DNA of 64,000 bases from the NCBI GenBank assembly GCA_023229435.1, contig JALNZF010000012.1, positions 30,549 to 94,548 of the forward strand. Direction: 5' to 3'. The position numbers were made by a program, and so were the translations under genes. The notes beneath the pieces were generated by a model. That model had not been told where the DNA came from. It ran no database searches and was given only the letters and a program-made list of their open reading frames with translations. Positions 61,110 through 64,000 of the stretch are shown in pieces. Position 1 is the first letter of the stretch; each line of letters begins with the position of its first letter. The stretch comes from Nitrospirota bacterium. Lineage in GTDB: Bacteria; Nitrospirota; UBA9217.

Positions 61110-62036
61110 ATGAGAAGAGTCGGGTTCGCCACCGATGAAGTCTTCCTGCGCCACGAGCCGCCGGTCTGGCATCCCGACTCGAAAGACCGGCTCATGTCCA
61201 TTAACACCATTCTCAAAAACTCCAGCCTCTGGCCGGACCTGGTGCCCCTGAAGCCGCGCAGGGCAGGATATGATGACATTGCCCGCGTGCATACGCGCGA
61301 GTATATCGAGAAGATCAAAAACTTCGGAGCAGGAGAGCTGGACCCGGACACGTATCTGTCAGCGGGAAGTCTCGAGGCGGCGCTCCACGCGGCGGGCGCG
61401 GTCATGGAGGCGGTGGACCAGTGTCTGAAGGGAACCATCGAGCGCGCGTTCTGCGCGGTACGGCCTCCCGGACACCACGCCGAGGCGGACCAGGGCATGG
61501 GGTTCTGCATCTTCAACAACATCGCGGTCGGCGCCCGGTACGCCCTGACCCAGGGGTATGAGCGCGTGTTCATCATCGATTTCGACGCGCACCACGGCAA
61601 TGGAACGCAGCACATCTTCGAAGAAGATGATGCGGTCTTCTACTTCAGCACGCACCAGCACCCGTACTATCCCGATACGGGCAAGGACATGGAGCGGGGC
61701 AGGGGCAGGGGCGAGGGCTTCACGTACAACATGCCGATCGCGGCGGGTTCGGGCAATAAAGATTATATCTACGTATATCAAAATATTCTTCCCAGCCTTA
61801 TCCACCGGTTCAATCCTGACATGATCCTCGTGTCCGCCGGCTACGACATCCATGTGAACGACCCCCACGCCAACATCCGCGTCACGCACGAAGGCATCCG
61901 GGCGATCGTCCGCAGCATCCTGCATTCCTATTCCTGCGCGTCCTGTCCGGTGGTGTTCGTGCTCGAAGGCGGATATGATCTTCCCTCGCTCTGCGATTCG
62001 GTGCAGATCACGATCGAGGAAATGCTGAAGGATTAG
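61110..62036 (+). CDS. Histone-deacetylase-family zinc amidohydrolase
   Basis: 308 residues of the arginase/deacetylase fold. H122-H123 in RPPGHHAE are the catalytic His pair; zinc ligands are D159 and H161 in DFDAHHGNGT and D246 in SAGYD; Y289 in GGYDL is the transition-state Tyr. It also has CIFNNIAVGARYAL and FSTHQHPYYPDTG. All active-site residues are present, so it should be an active deacetylase, probably on acetyl-lysine proteins, acetylpolyamines or another acetyl-amine. It has no signal peptide, so is cytoplasmic. The ribosome site is weak (GAGGG about 15 bases up). Chance neighbour or last gene after the HAMP pair; the 57-base gap cannot decide. Confidence 0.88.
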   Translation: MRRVGFATDEVFLRHEPPVWHPDSKDRLMSINTILKNSSLWPDLVPLKPRRAGYDDIARVHTREYIEKIKNFGAGELDPDTYLSAGSLEAALHAAGAVMEAVDQCLKGTIERAFCAVRPPGHHAEADQGMGFCIFNNIAVGARYALTQGYERVFIIDFDAHHGNGTQHIFEEDDAVFYFSTHQHPYYPDTGKDMERGRGRGEGFTYNMPIAAGSGNKDYIYVYQNILPSLIHRFNPDMILVSAGYDIHVNDPHANIRVTHEGIRAIVRSILHSYSCASCPVVFVLEGGYDLPSLCDSVQITIEEMLKD

Positions 62037-62224
62037 GAATGAAGAACAGCCAATTGTAAATGCTTTCACATCGTGATAGCATATCTATCACATTATGAAT
62101 CAAAGTTATAAACCAAGTTGTGTATTCCGGAGCGGAAGTGAAACAACTCGGGCAAAATATCTATGCCGTGCCTTCGTATCATATGTGAGTTTGGTTGAGA
62201 GGTGTATAGTGTCCTTCCTGAAAT

Positions 62225-62320
62225 GTGATATTTGAGGAAGATATTAAGAGCTACAGATTTCATCTTGTAATTAATGACGACAAGCTAATAGATATAATAA
62301 AACACTGGGGGGTAGAGTAA
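62225..62320 (+). CDS. Possible small ORF or gene relic
   Basis: GTG at 62225 opens 31 codons (MIFEEDIKSYRFHLVINDDK ...) to TAA at 62318. The composition is protein-like, but there is no clear ribosome site and the upstream frame is closed. It may be the tail of a lost gene. The rest of the 486-base gap 62037-62522 is AT-richer DNA with no feature I can support. Confidence 0.25.
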   Translation: MIFEEDIKSYRFHLVINDDKLIDIIKHWGVE

Positions 62321-62522
62321 GCAGGTAAGTGGCGCACTAAAAATATCAACGTCTCCTGCGCTCTTGATGTCATGACCCTACGATCACCCGTCCCCATCTC
62401 TTTTCTGGACATTTTCATTTACTTGTAGTAAAGTCTTCAAGAAAATTCGATAGTTGTCGATCGTAGATTTATTTTTAATGCAGAATGCAATATGGTTTCG
62501 AAGTCTGGCAATAAGGCGGCTC

Positions 62523-63113
62523 ATGAGCGCAGGTCATTTCCCAAAAGAGATATACAACAAGTTTGAAGTCCATGAATGGAAACATGCCTCGGCGATATTG
62601 AAGCATGACTTTCCGAACGAGTGGGAAGATATTCTCGCCATGCTGCGAGCCTTCAAACTCAAGAAGTCTTGGATTACGGAGGGCGGCGGCAATAAGACCG
62701 AACTAGCAAAATGGATTGATGATTTTCTGGGGGCAAGAGGATGGAAGGAAAAGCAGTTTTCTACAGCAGTCATTGTAGATGAAGCAAAGCTTGAGTCACC
62801 GACACATAAGGTTGATTGCTACAAGAACCGGGTCGCTCTTGAGCTAGAGTGGAACAATAAGGACCCCTTCTACGACCGGGATTTAAACAATTTTCGATTA
62901 CTCTTCGATCTTCGAGCGATTAGCGTTGGTTTGATCATGACACGCTGTGATGAGTTACAGGAAATTTTTAATAAACTCGGACGGGGCAAGTCATACGGAA
63001 ATTCGACGACACATATGTCGAAGTTGCTGCCACGCATTGAGGGCGGCAGTGGGGCAGGCTGTCCAGTTATTGTTATTGGTATAACAAAGAAGCTTTACGC
63101 GGAGGAAGAATAA
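62523..63113 (+). CDS. BglII-family type II restriction endonuclease
   Basis: 196 residues from ATG at 62523; ATG at 62478 and TTG at 62454 would add 15 or 23 residues that do not look like the family. The opening FEVHEWKHASAILKHDFPNE is like the start of BglII-type nucleases. The catalytic pattern is D98-X8-E107-L-E109 (KVDCYKNRVALELEW), equivalent to BglII D84/E93/Q95 with Glu in place of the Gln. LFDLRAISVGLIMTRCDEL is also family-like. It would cleave double-stranded DNA, perhaps at a BglII-like hexamer, but specificity cannot be read. It abuts the methyltransferase gene (TAA then GTG). The lower GC than its neighbours suggests transfer. Confidence 0.8.
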   Translation: MSAGHFPKEIYNKFEVHEWKHASAILKHDFPNEWEDILAMLRAFKLKKSWITEGGGNKTELAKWIDDFLGARGWKEKQFSTAVIVDEAKLESPTHKVDCYKNRVALELEWNNKDPFYDRDLNNFRLLFDLRAISVGLIMTRCDELQEIFNKLGRGKSYGNSTTHMSKLLPRIEGGSGAGCPVIVIGITKKLYAEEE

Positions 63114-63845
63114 GTGGATATTATCCAGGATTTTATTCGATGCACCGGAAATAAGAAGTTTCGGACAATCCTCGCCGATCCGCCTTGGCAGTTTAATAAT
63201 CGTACGGGCAAGATGGCCCCCGAGCATAAACGGCTCAGTCGTTATAAAACCCTCTCCCTTCGCGAGATTTGTGAAATCCCCGTCCAGGTCGCCGCAGATC
63301 AGCCAGCACATCTGTATCTTTGGGTGCCCAATGCTCTGTTAAACGAAGGCTTGGAGGTAATGAAAGCGTGGGGGTTTACTTACAAGACGAACATTATCTG
63401 GCATAAAGTAAGAAAGGATGGGGGGCCTGATGGTCGTGGTGTAGGTTTTTATTTTAGAAACACCACTGAGATAGTTCTCTTTGGTATTCGCGGTCCCCTT
63501 CGGACACTCAAGCCGGGCCGGACGCAGGTGAATATCATCAGGTCACAAAAGCAAGAACATAGCCGAAAACCGGACGAGCTTTATAAAATAATTGAAGCAT
63601 GCAGCCCCGGTCCTTTTCTTGAACTGTTTGCTCGCGGCAAAAGAAACGGCTGGCATGTTTGGGGCAATCAAGCCGACAATTATGATATAACGTGGGAAAC
63701 TTATAAGAACAATAGTAATAGTAATGGCAAAGTAATCCCATTTCGGAAGAAAGACGCGAAAATTGTGCCAAGCCAGCATGTGTTGGCATTACGGGAAAAA
63801 CAAGCGGCCTATGCTAGTCGCGTACCACGTAAGAAAGTGGAGTGA
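63114..63845 (+). CDS. MT-A70-family DNA adenine-N6 methyltransferase
   Basis: 243 residues from GTG at 63114, directly after the endonuclease stop. The catalytic motif DPPW is at 22-25 (TILADPPWQFNN). LYLWVPNALLNEGLEVMKAW and WGFTYKTNIIWHKVRK follow, and the SAM-side motif is HSRKPDELYKIIEACSPGPF with LELFARGKRNGWHVWGNQ. This is the standard MT-A70 layout; length is normal, with an extra basic tail of ~40 residues. Next to a BglII-like nuclease it should protect the host site by N6-adenine methylation, completing a type II restriction-modification pair. Confidence 0.88.
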   Translation: MDIIQDFIRCTGNKKFRTILADPPWQFNNRTGKMAPEHKRLSRYKTLSLREICEIPVQVAADQPAHLYLWVPNALLNEGLEVMKAWGFTYKTNIIWHKVRKDGGPDGRGVGFYFRNTTEIVLFGIRGPLRTLKPGRTQVNIIRSQKQEHSRKPDELYKIIEACSPGPFLELFARGKRNGWHVWGNQADNYDITWETYKNNSNSNGKVIPFRKKDAKIVPSQHVLALREKQAAYASRVPRKKVE

Positions 63846-63963
63846 TACAGCGCAGATAGGTTATTGAGTAAGTGAGGCAACAAATGTAACAAATAGAAAC
63901 AAATAGACATAATGGTTGACAGTTGAAAATCAAGTGACCTGCCCCTTGCAACGTGGGTTATAC

Positions 63964-63982
63964 TTGGGAACCCAGTTCCCAA
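63964..63982. repeat. 8-bp inverted repeat near the window end
   Basis: TTGGGAAC (63964-63971) and GTTCCCAA (63975-63982) with a 3-base centre. It is compact and not followed by T residues. The last 155 bases hold no gene that I can support on either strand. Confidence 0.4.
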
Positions 63983-64000
63983 ATACAGAGCCACACCAAG

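Noticed and set aside
61359..62069. 236-codon minus-strand ORF
   Set aside because: Shadow of the deacetylase gene, whose active-site residues are all present on the plus strand.

Overview
The window comes from a Gram-negative anaerobe with a large extracellular-electron-transfer apparatus. The best match from memory is the Geobacter/Desulfuromonadia type, but Nitrospirota are not excluded. The reasons are dozens of CXXCH haem motifs, four hexahaem cytochromes with the OmcS signature (mature N-terminus FH(S/A)GG, six CXXCH, C-terminus CNKCH), sigma-54 promoters and a GEMM-I riboswitch of the kind known in Geobacter. No rRNA, tRNA or CRISPR array was seen.

Region 1 (1-10.6 kb): the 3' end of a TPR gene, then leftward genes: a GT-C/TPR protein, a second GT-C-like protein, and two tandem MFS/spermidine-synthase fusions that share near-identical blocks. 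A small MITE with perfect 14-bp inverted ends and an 8-bp target duplication lies between the first two leftward genes.

Region 2 (10.9-30.1 kb): ten rightward genes for large membrane proteins. Eight are TMTC-like GT-C glycosyltransferases with C-terminal TPRs, clearly made by repeated duplication. The others are a different GT-C-like protein and a YfhO-like protein. Several paralogues carry different short tandem DNA repeats in frame in the same two loops.

Region 3 (30.2-50.9 kb): the cytochrome-nanowire locus. An NHL propeller and an OmcS-like cytochrome each have a sigma-54-type promoter with the same candidate activator site about 102 bp upstream. The OmcS-like gene also has a long leader holding a possible 34-codon peptide and a well-formed GEMM-I aptamer. 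Next come a second OmcS-like gene, a propeller lipoprotein, an outer-membrane beta-barrel, a small CsgG/LpoB-like lipoprotein, a 1575-residue MBG-repeat protein ending in two CsgG/LpoB-like modules, a parvulin-type foldase, 26-haem and 16-haem doubled-CXXCH cytochromes, and another NHL propeller. This reads as filament subunit, periplasmic carriers, outer-membrane pore/anchor and folding helper.

Region 4 (51-61 kb): another TMTC-like gene with a TPR relic, a pentahaem lipoprotein, and a duplicated divergent module. Each module copy has an OmcS-like cytochrome on the minus strand, a conserved back-to-back promoter pair, and a HAMP membrane protein on the plus strand. In one copy the HAMP gene has been cut to its N-terminus and replaced by a hexahaem c3-type cytochrome that has its own ribosome site.

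Region 5 (61-64 kb): a histone-deacetylase-like amidohydrolase and an AT-richer BglII-like endonuclease/MT-A70 methyltransferase pair, probably a transferred restriction-modification system.
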